NCBI GenBank assembly: GCA_002431865.1
Contig: DJEI01000006.1
Coordinates: forward strand, 1-23,906
Reading direction: 5' to 3'
Source: Lachnospiraceae bacterium UBA5902
GTDB taxonomy: Bacteria > Bacillota > Clostridia > Lachnospirales > Lachnospiraceae
Length of the DNA stretch: 23,906 nt
The number at the start of each line of letters is the position of its first letter. The first letter of the stretch is position 1. Shown piece by piece: positions 15,525 through 22,809 of this stretch. The notes below the pieces were generated by a model. The model was not told where the DNA came from and made no database searches. It saw only the letters and a list, made by a program, of their open reading frames with translations. The position numbers were made by a program, and so were the translations under genes.

Positions 15525-16247
15525 TTATTTGTCCTGCTTTTTCACCTTCACTATCACGATTGTCAGATAGCTCGTCGCCTGCGTCAATGCATCTACCCCA
15601 TGCATCACGATTTCATCCGGCAGTCCACAGTTCGAAACACCATAGATCTCCAATGTCTCCCCCTGCTGTTCTCTTCTGGCAAGCTCTGTCCGAAGCGTAT
15701 CAATCAATCGCTCCAGCTTCTTTCCCGACTTCATATAGATCCGTGTCCCCGTGTAATCTGTCGTATCCTCCACTGCATAGCTGCCCGGGATAATATGGAT
15801 TTCCTCACCCTGGTCCGCAAGGGAGATTCCAAGCCTTGCCGCCACCGCGCAGAAAGAAGGTACGCCGCTGATCATCGATGCGGACATGCCCGCTGCAAGC
15901 ACACGCCAGTGAATATAATGATACGTCGAGTACACGCTTGGATCGCCGATCGTAAGAAATACAAGTATCTTTCCCTGTTCCATCCGTGCCTGTACCTCAG
16001 CAAAGCAGCGATCCTGAGCCGTGCGAAGCACATCGGCATCCTTCGTCATCGGAAACTGCATCGGACAGATTTCCTTCTCCTCGATTTCCGGCACGACCTG
16101 CCGCACAATCTTATAGGCAAAACATTCTTCTTTCTTCTCATTTGGCAGCAAAATGCAGTCACTCTCCCGGATTGCACGCACCGCCGCCAGCGTCAGAAGC
16201 TCCGGATTACCCGGACCAACACCGACACCAATCAATCTTCCTTCCAT
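15525..16247 (-). CDS. cobI: Precorrin-2 C20-methyltransferase
   Basis: 240 residues from ATG 16247 (MEGRLIGVGVGPGNPELLT), chosen because AGGAGG lies 6 nt upstream; a start seven codons earlier has no such site. SAM-dependent tetrapyrrole methylase fold: GVGPGNPELLTLAA (7-22), the FLTIGDPSVYSTYHYI loop (~97-112) and GVPSFCAVAARLGISLA (~128-144). It methylates C20 of precorrin-2 (or cobalt-factor II as CbiL) in corrin-ring synthesis. It stands alone: no other corrin gene lies in the window and no cobalamin riboswitch precedes it. It sits 60 nt downstream of the DUF4173 gene and may be read from that transcript. Aerobic versus anaerobic type cannot be told from sequence, though Clostridia normally use the anaerobic route (CbiL). 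Confidence 0.88.
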   Translation of the reverse strand: MEGRLIGVGVGPGNPELLTLAAVRAIRESDCILLPNEKKEECFAYKIVRQVVPEIEEKEICPMQFPMTKDADVLRTAQDRCFAEVQARMEQGKILVFLTIGDPSVYSTYHYIHWRVLAAGMSASMISGVPSFCAVAARLGISLADQGEEIHIIPGSYAVEDTTDYTGTRIYMKSGKKLERLIDTLRTELARREQQGETLEIYGVSNCGLPDEIVMHGVDALTQATSYLTIVIVKVKKQDK

Positions 16248-16307
16248 CTGTTTCCTCCTGCAACACATACCAGCCAGACTTACCGGCGGATATCTGTCTG
16301 TTGTATT

Positions 16308-17930
16308 TTAATTATCTAAGTAGTCCTCCAAAGCCACTTTTCCACGATACGTGCTCACATTAAATGTCCGTACGCCTCTACGGCTCGTACACATCTCACT
16401 GTGATATGAAAGCAGATTTGATATCTGCCAGCTATCATCTTCATCCGTCCAGATTCCACGTGCCTGCGCCCAGTCTATAAACTCAAATACCGCCGGTGTC
16501 GTATCCGCGGAGCGTTCTTCCATATACTGGAAATCATCTGCCAGCCGTACTTCAATTTCTTCTGTGTCAACATCCGCATCCAGCCACGTCTGTACGTCCG
16601 CACGGGCGCACGCCAGATTATAACGCATCACATACGTATCCGGGTGTGACAATGCAAACACAATATATAAGCCCCCGCACACAAAGATCATATATTTCAT
16701 CAGCGGAAATGCATTCTTATATAAGTAGATAATCGTTCCTGCAAATAACGCAATCAGAACCAGCAATGCAAACAGCACAAGCACACGCAGGTACGACAAC
16801 CGGTATGCCTGAATATACATCAGCATCCGCACTGCCGAAGAGCCGATCATCACATATGTGCAGCCACACATGATCGTAAGAATCATCCGAAGCACTCGGT
16901 TTTCGGCAAATGCACGGTTGCAAACCAGAACAATTACCAAATTTACAACCGCCACAAAAAGCAATTGGAAGAATCCCTGTCTCGCATATTGCGAATACGA
17001 ATACCCGGCTGGCAGCATCTGTTTTCCAAGAAATGGCAACAGAATCTGAATGATTGCGAACACCGCATACAAAGCGGTAAGCAATCCACAGAATGTAATG
17101 CCAATCATCGGCTCTATCATGCGTTTCTCTTCACGGTCAACCTTGGGCGGCTGTATCACCATCTTGCAGAAAATTCCATAAACGATTACAAATACCGCAA
17201 TGAGCATCATCACGAAGCCAGCCAGATTCCCAGATAATCGCAGGTTTCCAATGCTTCGGTCGACAATGTATTTGAAGATGGCGTCTGCCTGTGATAACAC
17301 GATCAACATCAACGCCAGAAACGGCAGTGCAATCAGCACACCAACCAGCACATAGATTGCCTTGGATTTCTTTTTTTCCCGCAGCTTTACATACACATAA
17401 CAGTCACTGAATCCTCGGAACAGATACCCAAACGGCGAGAACACTGTACCTAGCACAGCACGGATGTATTTCCCGACGCTCCATTTCTCCGCGTCGCAAA
17501 AGCAGGTAAAAAATACCGTCATCGAAAGCAGATAGATGCCAATATAATTACATACGATCAGGAATCCATCTCCCGTCAGAAACGTCGACACACCAAGCAA
17601 TAAGATTCCTATGTAGTAACTCATCGTGCGCGGGTTCGACGTCTTATCCTCGCGATTATCGTACGCCTTGCTCTGTGGTGCATGCGAGCAGACATAATAT
17701 AAGAACCCAATCGTTGCAGCCGCAAATAAAACCGTCATAATACCATATGCATTTTTATACAGGCAGATCGTTGTCACGATCGCGTATATAATCGCCGCAA
17801 AACCGCCCGTTCCAAACCGGGCTGCCCGATTCCTCATATCCTTATTATCTGCATATGATATCATCTGTTTCGTTTCTTGTTCCTGTATATTCTGATTGTT
17901 CAAATTCTCTTGTTTTTGTTCTTCTCCCAT
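16308..17930 (-). CDS. DUF4173 domain polytopic membrane protein
   Basis: 540 residues. A Gln/Asn/Glu-rich cytosolic head (1-35) is followed by about eleven membrane segments up to ~430 and a hydrophilic C-terminal domain of about 110 residues (VMRYNLACARADVQTWLDADVDTEE...). The arrangement and the RYN.A...... block after the last membrane segment are characteristic of DUF4173 (formerly grouped with DUF4153). Function is unknown. AAAGGAG lies 10 nt before the ATG. It is the third gene of a DUF2975-HTH-DUF4173 run, a grouping that recurs in Firmicutes, where the small HTH protein is presumed to regulate the membrane proteins. Confidence 0.82.
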   Translation of the reverse strand: MGEEQKQENLNNQNIQEQETKQMISYADNKDMRNRAARFGTGGFAAIIYAIVTTICLYKNAYGIMTVLFAAATIGFLYYVCSHAPQSKAYDNREDKTSNPRTMSYYIGILLLGVSTFLTGDGFLIVCNYIGIYLLSMTVFFTCFCDAEKWSVGKYIRAVLGTVFSPFGYLFRGFSDCYVYVKLREKKKSKAIYVLVGVLIALPFLALMLIVLSQADAIFKYIVDRSIGNLRLSGNLAGFVMMLIAVFVIVYGIFCKMVIQPPKVDREEKRMIEPMIGITFCGLLTALYAVFAIIQILLPFLGKQMLPAGYSYSQYARQGFFQLLFVAVVNLVIVLVCNRAFAENRVLRMILTIMCGCTYVMIGSSAVRMLMYIQAYRLSYLRVLVLFALLVLIALFAGTIIYLYKNAFPLMKYMIFVCGGLYIVFALSHPDTYVMRYNLACARADVQTWLDADVDTEEIEVRLADDFQYMEERSADTTPAVFEFIDWAQARGIWTDEDDSWQISNLLSYHSEMCTSRRGVRTFNVSTYRGKVALEDYLDN

Positions 17931-17971
17931 ATCGAAAACACTCCTTTCCAGATACGTTCTGCCAATCTCAG

Positions 17972-18196
17972 TTATCCTTCTTTATCTTTATCTTCATCCT
18001 CATAAATCAATAGATCTCCCGGCTGGCAGTCCAGTGCCTTGCAAATGGATTCTAATGTGGAAAACCGCACCGCTTTCGCCTTGTTATTCTTCAAAATCGA
18101 TAAATTTGCAAGCGTAATATCAACTTCCTTCGCAAGCTCTGTCAGCCCTTTTTTCTTCTGTGCCATTAACACATCCAGATTCACCTTTATTGCCAT
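17972..18196 (-). CDS. Small XRE/YozG-type helix-turn-helix protein
   Basis: 74 residues that are almost only a Cro/CI-type HTH: LDVLMAQKKKGLTELAKEVDIT (helices 1-2), LANLSILKNNKAKAVRF (recognition region), then LESICKALDCQPGDLLIYED, the closing signature of YozG-like regulators. An acidic Asp/Glu/Lys tail ends it. A GGCGG-type site precedes the ATG, and the gene starts 33 nt after the DUF2975 stop. These proteins are nearly always next to DUF2975 genes, and local transcriptional control is the reasonable inference. Confidence 0.9.
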   Translation of the reverse strand: MAIKVNLDVLMAQKKKGLTELAKEVDITLANLSILKNNKAKAVRFSTLESICKALDCQPGDLLIYEDEDKDKEG

Positions 18197-18229
18197 ATCA
18201 TCACCGCCTTTTCTTATATGGTAACGCCC

Positions 18230-18682
18230 CTAAATCGTAAAATCATTTTCTTCCTTGTACTGCACTGCCTTGTCAAACACGATGGCAAGCACGCGGGAGA
18301 AAAGACCTGCAATCAAAAATACTACAACAATGATAAATACGGCTGGTGTGAAGTAAAGCGGAATCCGGCAGAGCATCACTGCCATGATTGCGAAGCTGTA
18401 TATGCCCATCCGGTTCAGGCTTTTTACATTTTCCCTCACGAAGCAGTCTTCCGCAAGCACGGTCTTGAACATCTTCCGAAGCTCTCTTAAAATCAGTACT
18501 GCGAACACGCCCGCTGTCATGAAGATCAATACCATCCAGATATAATATTCTCCGAAAAATGGATTGATTACGGTTCCATACCATTTGAACGACACCGGCA
18601 AAGTCAATGTCACAACCATTCCAACAAAATACATGATATCCAGCAGGACCTTCGTTGCACCGGCAATCTTATTTTCTTTCAT
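18230..18682 (-). CDS. DUF2975 family membrane protein
   Basis: 150 residues from ATG 18682 (MKENKIAGATKVLLD), preferred over a GTG six codons upstream that lies on its own GGGAGG site. Four membrane segments (about 12-34, 51-70, 97-115, 118-138), with the LRELRKMFKTV..EDCFVRENVKSLNRMG loop between the second and third being the DUF2975 signature. Function is unknown. First gene of the run with the HTH and DUF4173 genes. A TTGACA at 18765-18770 followed 17 nt later by a poor -10 (TAAGGT) may be its promoter. Confidence 0.85.
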   Translation of the reverse strand: MKENKIAGATKVLLDIMYFVGMVVTLTLPVSFKWYGTVINPFFGEYYIWMVLIFMTAGVFAVLILRELRKMFKTVLAEDCFVRENVKSLNRMGIYSFAIMAVMLCRIPLYFTPAVFIIVVVFLIAGLFSRVLAIVFDKAVQYKEENDFTI

Positions 18683-18741
18683 ACCTATATGCCCTCCCAC
18701 ATCTTTTCTAAAACGTATGTTTTATTTCTTAATCTTTCTAC

Positions 18742-18770
18742 ACCTTACACCATCCATTATTGAATGTCAA
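18742..18770 (-). promoter_or_regulatory. Possible promoter of the DUF2975 operon
   Basis: Minus strand TTGACA (18765-18770), 17-nt spacer, TAAGGT (18742-18747). The -35 is perfect but the -10 matches the consensus at only three of six positions. GGTGTA-AGGTGTA tandem half-repeats lie at the -10, so an activator may be needed. Confidence 0.35.
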
Positions 18771-18836
18771 TATATTTTTATTGTTTTTCGATAACTTTTT
18801 ATTATATATCAATCATATAAGGAATTGTGCATAAAA

Positions 18837-18868
18837 AAGAGACATTATAATCACTCATAATGTCTCTT
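18837..18868 (-). terminator. Terminator of the ChW-only gene
   Basis: Perfect 12-bp stem (AAGAGACATTAT with ATAATGTCTCTT), 8-nt loop, followed on the minus strand by TTTTTTA. It lies 24 nt past the stop codon of the ChW protein and cleanly separates it from the DUF2975 operon. Confidence 0.9.
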
Positions 18869-18892
18869 CCAATCTTCTGTTATGTATTCCGA

Positions 18893-20002
18893 TTAATGCA
18901 CATATGCTGCTACACCTGGCGCTGCTGGCAATGGGTTTGGAGCATCCTCACCCTTTGGTATAATCACGATCTGGATTGCTTCCAGCCGCTTTGCTAAACC
19001 GGATGTACCTGCGATTGAGCCATTCTTTGCCCAGCCGAGCCAGCCATAAGTCTGTGCATGTACACGATAGTATACATCATAGTACTGTGCCAGCTGACCT
19101 GTTAACTGAATACGGATAGCCTCCAGACGCTTTGCTTCTCCGCTTGTTCCAGATGGCTGTCCATTGTATCTCCAGCCCTGTGACCAGCCATAAGTCTGTA
19201 CATGTGTTGCATATGCAATGCCACCACTGATATTATTCAACTGTGCATTGTTTACCTTAATTGAGATTGCTTCGAGTCTCTTTCCCTCTCCGCTTGTTCC
19301 GGAGATTGATCCATCGCTTACCCATTTCTGATTGCCATAAGACTGTACATGTGTCATGTAAGAAACTGCTCCGGAACCATTTGTGGTCGGGTTCTTACCC
19401 ATATCTACGAATCCACCGCCGATTGTTCCATCAAATCCCTCGTAATCAGTTGGATAATCAGTCTTTGGCATAATGATGATCTGGATTGCCTCCAGTCTCT
19501 TTGCCTGTCCTGCAGTTCCTGCATAAGCACCATTCTTTACCCAGCCAAGCCAGCCGTACGTCTGTGCCTGTACGCGGTAATAAATGTCATACTTGTTCTT
19601 GTTTGTACCAGTCAGGCGGATCTGAATTGCTTCCAGACGCTTTGCCTCTCCGCTTGTTCCAGATACTTCACCATCTTTTTTCCATGTTTTCTCCCAGCCC
19701 TTTGACTGAATATGTGTACGGTATTCAACTCCCACACCATACCCCGGCTCTACGATGATCTGAATCGCTTCCAGACGCTTTCCTGCTCCGACTGTTCCTG
19801 ATGTTCTGCCGTTCAACGTCAATGTTTTCTCCCAGCCTTTCGACTGTACATGGGTTCTATACCCAACATTCGGATAACGCTCACCCTCGCTGTTATACCA
19901 GTATGCCTCCGATGTAATGCCATTTGTCATTACAAGTCCAATCAGCATCATGAATGCCATCAGGACGGCTGTCACCCTTTTCCAACATTTTTTGCCTCTC
20001 AT
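18893..20002 (-). CDS. Secreted protein with six ChW repeats (no catalytic or binding module)
   Basis: 369 residues from ATG 20002 (MRGKKCWKRVTAVLM), which follows an AAGGAGG site. The longer frame from 20047 lacks one. The Sec signal peptide ends near TNGITSEA (~33) with no lipobox. Six Clostridial hydrophobic W (ChW) repeats follow at about 48-84, 94-130, 140-177, 215-250, 264-300 and 311-347. Each reads roughly Y.THVQS.GW...(K)DG..SGTSG.AKRLEAI.I.L. Repeats 3 and 6 share the YYRV.AQTYGWLGW form, so the protein is a duplicated triplet. It stops just after PNPLPAAPGVAAY, the point where the neighbouring paralogue's linker leads into its solute-binding domain. ChW repeats are linked to extracellular or surface proteins of Clostridia; their ligand is not settled. 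Confidence 0.9.
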   Translation of the reverse strand: MRGKKCWKRVTAVLMAFMMLIGLVMTNGITSEAYWYNSEGERYPNVGYRTHVQSKGWEKTLTLNGRTSGTVGAGKRLEAIQIIVEPGYGVGVEYRTHIQSKGWEKTWKKDGEVSGTSGEAKRLEAIQIRLTGTNKNKYDIYYRVQAQTYGWLGWVKNGAYAGTAGQAKRLEAIQIIIMPKTDYPTDYEGFDGTIGGGFVDMGKNPTTNGSGAVSYMTHVQSYGNQKWVSDGSISGTSGEGKRLEAISIKVNNAQLNNISGGIAYATHVQTYGWSQGWRYNGQPSGTSGEAKRLEAIRIQLTGQLAQYYDVYYRVHAQTYGWLGWAKNGSIAGTSGLAKRLEAIQIVIIPKGEDAPNPLPAAPGVAAYVH

Positions 20003-20046
20003 CCCTTTAAATCCTCCTTTTTTATCCTGCGTTTCCATGGTTATCA

Positions 20047-20070
20047 AAACTATATAGCCAGAAACTATAT
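20047..20070. repeat. Tandem AAACTATAT repeats in the ChW-only leader
   Basis: Two exact 9-bp direct repeats (20047-20055 and 20062-20070) lie 15 nt apart, just downstream of the predicted -10 and before the ribosome binding site. The arrangement suits a repressor or an RNA-level signal, but nothing identifies the factor. Confidence 0.4.
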
Positions 20071-20072
20071 TT

Positions 20073-20100
20073 AGTATAACACATGATAATAAATTTGCAA
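20073..20100 (-). promoter_or_regulatory. Promoter of the ChW-only gene
   Basis: Minus strand TTGCAA (20095-20100), 16-nt spacer, TATACT (20073-20078), in the gap between the terminator of the upstream ChW-SBP gene and this gene's start. The two paralogues are therefore separate transcription units. Confidence 0.55.
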
Positions 20101-20137
20101 TAACTTTGTTATTTTTTACATTCTATTTACAAAAAAG

Positions 20138-20166
20138 AAGGAGCACAAGCAATACCTGTGCTCCTT
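20138..20166 (-). terminator. Terminator of the ChW-SBP fusion gene
   Basis: Perfect 10-bp stem AAGGAGCACA/TGTGCTCCTT with a 9-nt loop, followed on the minus strand by CTTTTTTG. It lies about 20 nt downstream of the stop codon. Confidence 0.9.
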
Positions 20167-20186
20167 ATCGTCAAAAACAACGTTCT

Positions 20187-22526
20187 TTATTTCACTGTTA
20201 AATTTGGATATCCATCTTTAATCATCGCTTTCAACATTGATTTCATATTATCCTTCGACTCGTTGTATCCATCCTCATATCCATCAATAACTGTATACAG
20301 ATATCCATCAAATACCGAATCGTACTGTGTTGCCTTTGATCCATCAACCTTGACTGCTACATTATACCATGTCTGTAATGGATTTGCGCCTCCTAAAATC
20401 GGAGTCGCACCCTTTCCATTCGCAATCATCTTCTGAACAGCTGCTTTATTGTTTACAAAATCCAAGGTTTCATCCTGAATCTTATACATCACATCGGTAT
20501 CACAGCAAAGTGTCTTTAATACAAGCGCGGCTAGCTCTTTGTTTGGACACTTATCCGTTACAGAAAGATATGTACCACCCCAATTGTAAGCAGAAGGACC
20601 TGCACAGATATTTCTCTTTCCTGCTGTAGCGGATTTCTCATCGTAAATTGTCCAGTATACAAACCAAGGGCATCCGAAATAGCCAAATACATCACCTGTG
20701 AAATCACTTCCCCAGCCATCGGTCCAAGGATCATTCTTGTTTGTATAACCATTGTCGATCAATTGCATTGCCAGCTCTAAATATCTGTCAATGGCCGGAT
20801 CGATTGTAACAGTACTATCATTTACCCATGCACTCTTTCGATCTGCCAATGCCGCATTCTGGATTTCCTTTGGTCCGGATACCATCTTATAGCCTGCCTG
20901 CTTCATCTTTTCTGCAGTCTGCATAAAGGTATCCCAATCCTTTACATATGTCTGTACCTTTGCCGGGTCAGAAGTTCCAAGCACCTTCTGTGCAATATCT
21001 GTACGATAGACAAAACATCCCGGTGTTGCCTGCCAGCAAAGTCCTTTTAACTTGCCATTTACGGTTGCATGATCAATTGTGTACTGGAATGCATTGCTAT
21101 AATCCTTCTGGGTAATACCAATGCTGTCCATACCCACAAATATGTCCGAAGACATAAAATATTTTGAAACATCCTCATCGATCGCTACAATCGAAGGAAC
21201 CTTCTGACCGCCCTTCTGATATGCAGCTTCGATTTCTTTCTTATATACATCACTTGTTCCGCCAAGTCCCAGATTTTCAAATTTTACTTTGTCTGCATAC
21301 TGTGGATATTTATCCTTAAAATACTCCAGACGTTCTCCCAGCTCTGTGTTCCATGAATAAACATAAATGATACTATTATCGACCGGTTCCGGTGTTCCCT
21401 GATAAGCCTTGGCATTGGAAGCTGCCGGTAATGCATTTGGAGCATCACTGCCCTTTTCCACCACGCAGATCTGGATTGCCTCTAATCGCTTTCCAAGTCC
21501 TGCTGTACCTGCGGTCTCTCCGTTCTTTGCCCAGCCCATCCAGCCATAGGTCTGCGCATGGACACGATAATATACATCATAATAAGAAGAAATCGTGCCG
21601 GTCAGCTCAATTCGAATGGCTTCCAGACGTTTTGCCTTTCCGCTCGTTCCAGACATCTGACCATCCTTCTTCCATTCTTTCTCCCAGCCAAATGACTGCA
21701 CATGTGTCTGATAACGGATACCTCCGGTATAGCCAAGCTTCGCTGCATTTAACTTGATATAAATTGCTTCCAGGCGTTTTGCCTCCCCGCTTGTCCCCGC
21801 AATACTGCCATCGCTTACCCAACTCTGGTTTCCATAGCTCTGCACATGCGTTTTGTATGTTACCACACCATTTGCATCGGATGTATTTGACTTTGCTGTT
21901 CCGACAAATCCGCAACTCTCAGACCCCTTTAATGACTCTCCGCTTGCATTGTACATATAGACCGGAGAATCCCATTTCTGAACTATAATAATCTGGATTG
22001 CCTCCAGACGCTTTGCCTGTCCGGCAGTACCTGCCGGCTCTCCATTTTTTACCCAGCCCATCCAGCCATAGGTCTGTGCGTGTACACGGTAATATACATC
22101 ATAAAAATCTGCATTATTACCGGTCAGTCGAATCTGAATTGCCTCCAGACGCTTTGACTGTCCACTTGTGCCGGATAACCGTCCATCATGTTTCCATCCC
22201 TGCCAGCCAATGCTCTGCACATGCGTACGGTATTCAATTCCAATACCATAACCACCGTCTACCTGAATCTGAATGGCTTCCAGACGTTTTGCCTTTCCAA
22301 ATGTACCGGAAGATTGTCCGTCCTTCTTCCAGCTTTTCTCCCATCCAAATGACTGCACATGTGTCTTGTACATAACACTCGGAACAGTTACTTCCCCGTC
22401 TTCCGTCCATGCAGTTTCTTTTCTCGCTGCTTCAGAGGTGATTCCATTTGTCAGAACCAATCCAAGCACCATGGCGAATGACAACAAAAATGCGGTCAGC
22501 CGCTTCCAACATTTCATCGCTCTCAT
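20187..22526 (-). CDS. ChW-repeat protein fused to an extracellular solute-binding domain
   Basis: 779 residues. A signal peptide (1-33, ending NGITSEA) nearly identical to that of the neighbouring ChW protein, with no lipobox cysteine. ChW repeats lie at about 53-90, 99-135, 145-182, 224-260, 271-308 and 318-356, as two A-B-C triplets. Repeat 4 has GNQSW in place of GW, exactly as in the paralogue. A linker (357-385, DAPNALPAASNAKAYQGTPEP) leads into about 394 residues resembling family-1 carbohydrate ABC solute-binding proteins: IIYVYSWNTELGERLEYF start, GLGGTSDVYKKEIEAAY, WDTFMQTAEKMKQAGY, then CPWFVYWTIYD. Such proteins are normally lipoproteins next to permeases; here there is neither lipobox nor permease gene. 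AAAGGGGG lies 7-8 nt before the ATG. Own promoter, leader and terminator. Confidence 0.88.
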   Translation of the reverse strand: MRAMKCWKRLTAFLLSFAMVLGLVLTNGITSEAARKETAWTEDGEVTVPSVMYKTHVQSFGWEKSWKKDGQSSGTFGKAKRLEAIQIQVDGGYGIGIEYRTHVQSIGWQGWKHDGRLSGTSGQSKRLEAIQIRLTGNNADFYDVYYRVHAQTYGWMGWVKNGEPAGTAGQAKRLEAIQIIIVQKWDSPVYMYNASGESLKGSESCGFVGTAKSNTSDANGVVTYKTHVQSYGNQSWVSDGSIAGTSGEAKRLEAIYIKLNAAKLGYTGGIRYQTHVQSFGWEKEWKKDGQMSGTSGKAKRLEAIRIELTGTISSYYDVYYRVHAQTYGWMGWAKNGETAGTAGLGKRLEAIQICVVEKGSDAPNALPAASNAKAYQGTPEPVDNSIIYVYSWNTELGERLEYFKDKYPQYADKVKFENLGLGGTSDVYKKEIEAAYQKGGQKVPSIVAIDEDVSKYFMSSDIFVGMDSIGITQKDYSNAFQYTIDHATVNGKLKGLCWQATPGCFVYRTDIAQKVLGTSDPAKVQTYVKDWDTFMQTAEKMKQAGYKMVSGPKEIQNAALADRKSAWVNDSTVTIDPAIDRYLELAMQLIDNGYTNKNDPWTDGWGSDFTGDVFGYFGCPWFVYWTIYDEKSATAGKRNICAGPSAYNWGGTYLSVTDKCPNKELAALVLKTLCCDTDVMYKIQDETLDFVNNKAAVQKMIANGKGATPILGGANPLQTWYNVAVKVDGSKATQYDSVFDGYLYTVIDGYEDGYNESKDNMKSMLKAMIKDGYPNLTVK

Positions 22527-22563
22527 ATAAAGCCCCCTTTGTTATTTTTTATTGACAAAGCAA

Positions 22564-22589
22564 AAAAGTCTGCAATTACGCAGACTTTT
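22564..22589 (-). terminator. Leader hairpin with U-tract (possible attenuator)
   Basis: AAAAGTCTGC and GCAGACTTTT form a perfect 10-bp stem with a 6-nt loop. On the minus strand it is followed by TTTTTTG, like an intrinsic terminator. It lies inside the 5' leader of the ChW-SBP gene, 37 nt before the ATG, and its loop contains the stop codon of the short leader ORF. Confidence 0.6.
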
Positions 22590-22632
22590 CCGATATGTGC
22601 AAGGAGTTTATATAATCATTGTCACGACACAT
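22576..22632 (-). CDS. Putative 18-residue leader peptide
   Basis: Minus-strand ORF reading MCRDNDYINSLHISEKSA, preceded by GGGGAG with 8-nt spacing. Its UAA lies in the loop of the following hairpin. A ribosome at the stop would cover the stem's 5' arm, so translation of this ORF could prevent hairpin formation. No run of a single amino acid codon points to a particular charged-tRNA signal. Translation is inferred from the ribosome binding site and position only. Confidence 0.4.
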   Translation of the reverse strand: MCRDNDYINSLHISEKSA

Positions 22633-22678
22633 ATTACATTCTCCCCTTTTCTCCGCCTACCTTGCCAATACAGTTTTA

Positions 22679-22707
22679 ATTATAAGAAAAAAAATATGTG
22701 ATTTCAA
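22679..22707 (-). promoter_or_regulatory. Promoter of the ChW-SBP gene
   Basis: Minus strand TTGAAA (22702-22707), 17-nt spacer, TATAAT (22679-22684). This predicts a leader of about 145 nt containing the leader ORF and hairpin. Confidence 0.7.
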
Positions 22708-22727
22708 TATGTGACAAAAAATGTGAC
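22696..22727. promoter_or_regulatory. Three ATGTGA(C) direct repeats at the -35
   Basis: ATGTGA at 22696-22701, ATGTGAC at 22709-22715 and ATGTGAC at 22721-22727, spaced 12-13 bp. They run from inside the promoter spacer to 20 bp upstream of the -35, as expected for a regulator binding on one DNA face. The divergent HTH gene starts 83 bp away and is the obvious candidate. Confidence 0.5.
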
Positions 22728-22809
22728 AACATTTGTAACTTTTAGCCATGGCATTTTTTATAGTTGTGTTTTAAAATATACATAGCATTAAACTATAGTG
22801 AGGAAGATT

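Noticed and set aside
16248..16307. Cobalamin riboswitch before cobI
   Set aside because: The gap is only 60 nt and no conserved B12-box could be recognised.
18893..22526. Regularly repeated DNA that might suggest a CRISPR array
   Set aside because: The periodicity is that of coding ChW repeats (about 110-150 bp, diverged, in frame), not of short identical repeats with spacers.
20187..22526. Lipoprotein reading of the ChW-SBP protein
   Set aside because: The only early cysteine (Cys6) is before the hydrophobic core; the signal peptide ends in TSEA with no L-x-x-C lipobox.
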